From Hydrogenophaga sp. (GTDB taxonomy: Bacteria > Pseudomonadota > Gammaproteobacteria > Burkholderiales > Burkholderiaceae_C): DNA of 5,236 nt. The notes under the pieces are model-generated. The model worked only from the letters and a program-made list of their open reading frames with translations. It was not told the DNA's origin and did no database searches. Shown in pieces: positions 4,962-5,236 of this stretch. The stretch is taken from positions 1 to 5,236 of the forward strand of contig JAIFNE010000013.1 of assembly GCA_020047875.1 (NCBI GenBank). The letters are read 5' to 3'. The translations under genes and the position numbers were made by a program. Each line of letters opens with the position of its first letter. Position 1 is the first letter of the stretch.

Positions 4962-4988
4962 AAAAAGAAGCCCGGCGCGGGGCCGGGC
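4962..4988 (-). terminator. strong intrinsic terminator / possible attenuator before the nuclease gene
   Basis: On the minus strand GCCCGGC-CCCGC-GCCGGGC forms a perfect 7-bp all-GC stem with a 5-base loop, followed by TTCTTTTT. This is a textbook leftward terminator. It lies 10 bases after the TGA (4998) of the upstream reading frame and 16 bases before the nuclease ATG. It may simply end the upstream gene, leaving the nuclease to read-through, or act as an attenuator in the nuclease leader. Confidence 0.8.
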
Positions 4989-4997
4989 AAACCGCTG

Positions 4998-5117
4998 TCA
5001 CACGGGTTTTTGACATTGTGCCTTGAAGGGCCGGTCCATCGCTGCAATCCAGCCCTCGCATTTACCAACACGCTCCGAACCTTCACCTTTGACGGCCAGA
5101 GGAGTGCCGGCGACGCA
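4998..5117 (-). pseudogene. 3' part of a short, probably frame-damaged gene
   Basis: On the minus strand this frame reads CVAGTPLAVKGEGSERVGKC, then EGWIAAMDRPFKAQCQKPV, and stops at TGA (4998), 10 bases before a strong terminator. The composition and the stop-then-terminator layout argue for a genuine gene end. The frame is open back to 5177 but has no ATG, GTG or TTG start in the useful part. Other minus frames between 5118 and 5236 also look partly protein-like (for example KGELLQGPAAEHLSDRPL in the nuclease frame). A frameshift, or a start outside the window followed by decay, is therefore likely. Family not recognised. Confidence 0.35.
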
Positions 5118-5236
5118 TAATCTCGCTGGGGAAGAGGGCGGTCGCTGAGGTGTTCTGCAGCCGGTCCCTGTAAAAGCTCACCTTTGGTGGCCTGTGTGGT
5201 CGCTGATGTCACGCTTGGACTATGACCCTCGCCGGC

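Noticed and set aside
4946..5212. N-terminal 89-residue extension of the nuclease from the GTG at 5212
   Set aside because: It would be translated across a strong terminator hairpin and would bury an evident signal peptide that has its own ATG and Shine-Dalgarno at 4945.
1..5236. CRISPR array, tRNA or rRNA genes
   Set aside because: No regularly spaced direct repeats and no tRNA cloverleaf or rRNA-like sequence were seen by eye on either strand.

Overview
The window looks like an accessory region (plasmid, integrative element or genomic island) of a moderately GC-rich proteobacterium. Codon choice and the style of the genes suggest a betaproteobacterium such as a member of Comamonadaceae or Burkholderiales; this is an inference. 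No housekeeping gene is visible. All intact genes lie on the minus strand: a tyrosine recombinase, a DinJ/RelB-YafQ type toxin-antitoxin pair, an IS200/IS605-type TnpB (RNA-guided nuclease family) and a small secreted staphylococcal-nuclease-like protein.

Layout, left to right. Positions 1-332 hold no gene I can support. They do hold a near-consensus LexA (SOS) box at 12-31, facing a possible gene that leaves the window on the left, and a short rightward terminator at 253-271. The integrase occupies 333-1307 (minus). Just upstream of it, at 1323-1348, is an AT-rich inverted repeat with 10-bp arms and a 6-bp spacer, the geometry of a tyrosine-recombinase core or dif-like site. A GC-rich inverted repeat follows at 1383-1405.

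Positions 1410-2098 (plus) form a toxin-antitoxin 'graveyard'. The 5' part encodes a Fic N-terminal domain that stops before the catalytic motif. It runs, with a change of frame, into an unidentified segment that may be PIN-like, and that ends in a C-terminus matching YefM/Phd-type antitoxins. The intact DinJ/RelB antitoxin and YafQ-family toxin follow on the opposite strand (2154-2736), with a palindromic operator and promoter at 2749-2779.

Between the antitoxin operator and tnpB lies the C-terminal tail of another apparent gene (2780-2864), perhaps interrupted by insertion. tnpB (2883-4304) keeps its RuvC triad and zinc finger. A strong hairpin overlaps its stop codon where the omega-RNA and right end of such elements normally lie. 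Its promoter (TTGATA, 17 bp, TAAATT) ends so close to the ATG that the mRNA should be leaderless or nearly so. Positions 4305-4456 carry only this promoter and a perfect 7-bp hairpin.

The nuclease gene (4457-4945) begins a few bases after an intrinsic terminator (4962-4988). That terminator itself directly follows the stop of another short, probably frame-damaged reading frame (4998-5117).

The genes do not form one pathway. The common theme is mobility and maintenance: recombination, addiction, RNA-guided nuclease and DNA degradation, together with decayed fragments of older addiction modules. I see no clearly new multi-gene system. The items most worth a second look are the recombinase-core-like repeat, the fused toxin-antitoxin debris, the TnpB with its putative omega-RNA, and the terminator that abuts the nuclease ribosome-binding site.
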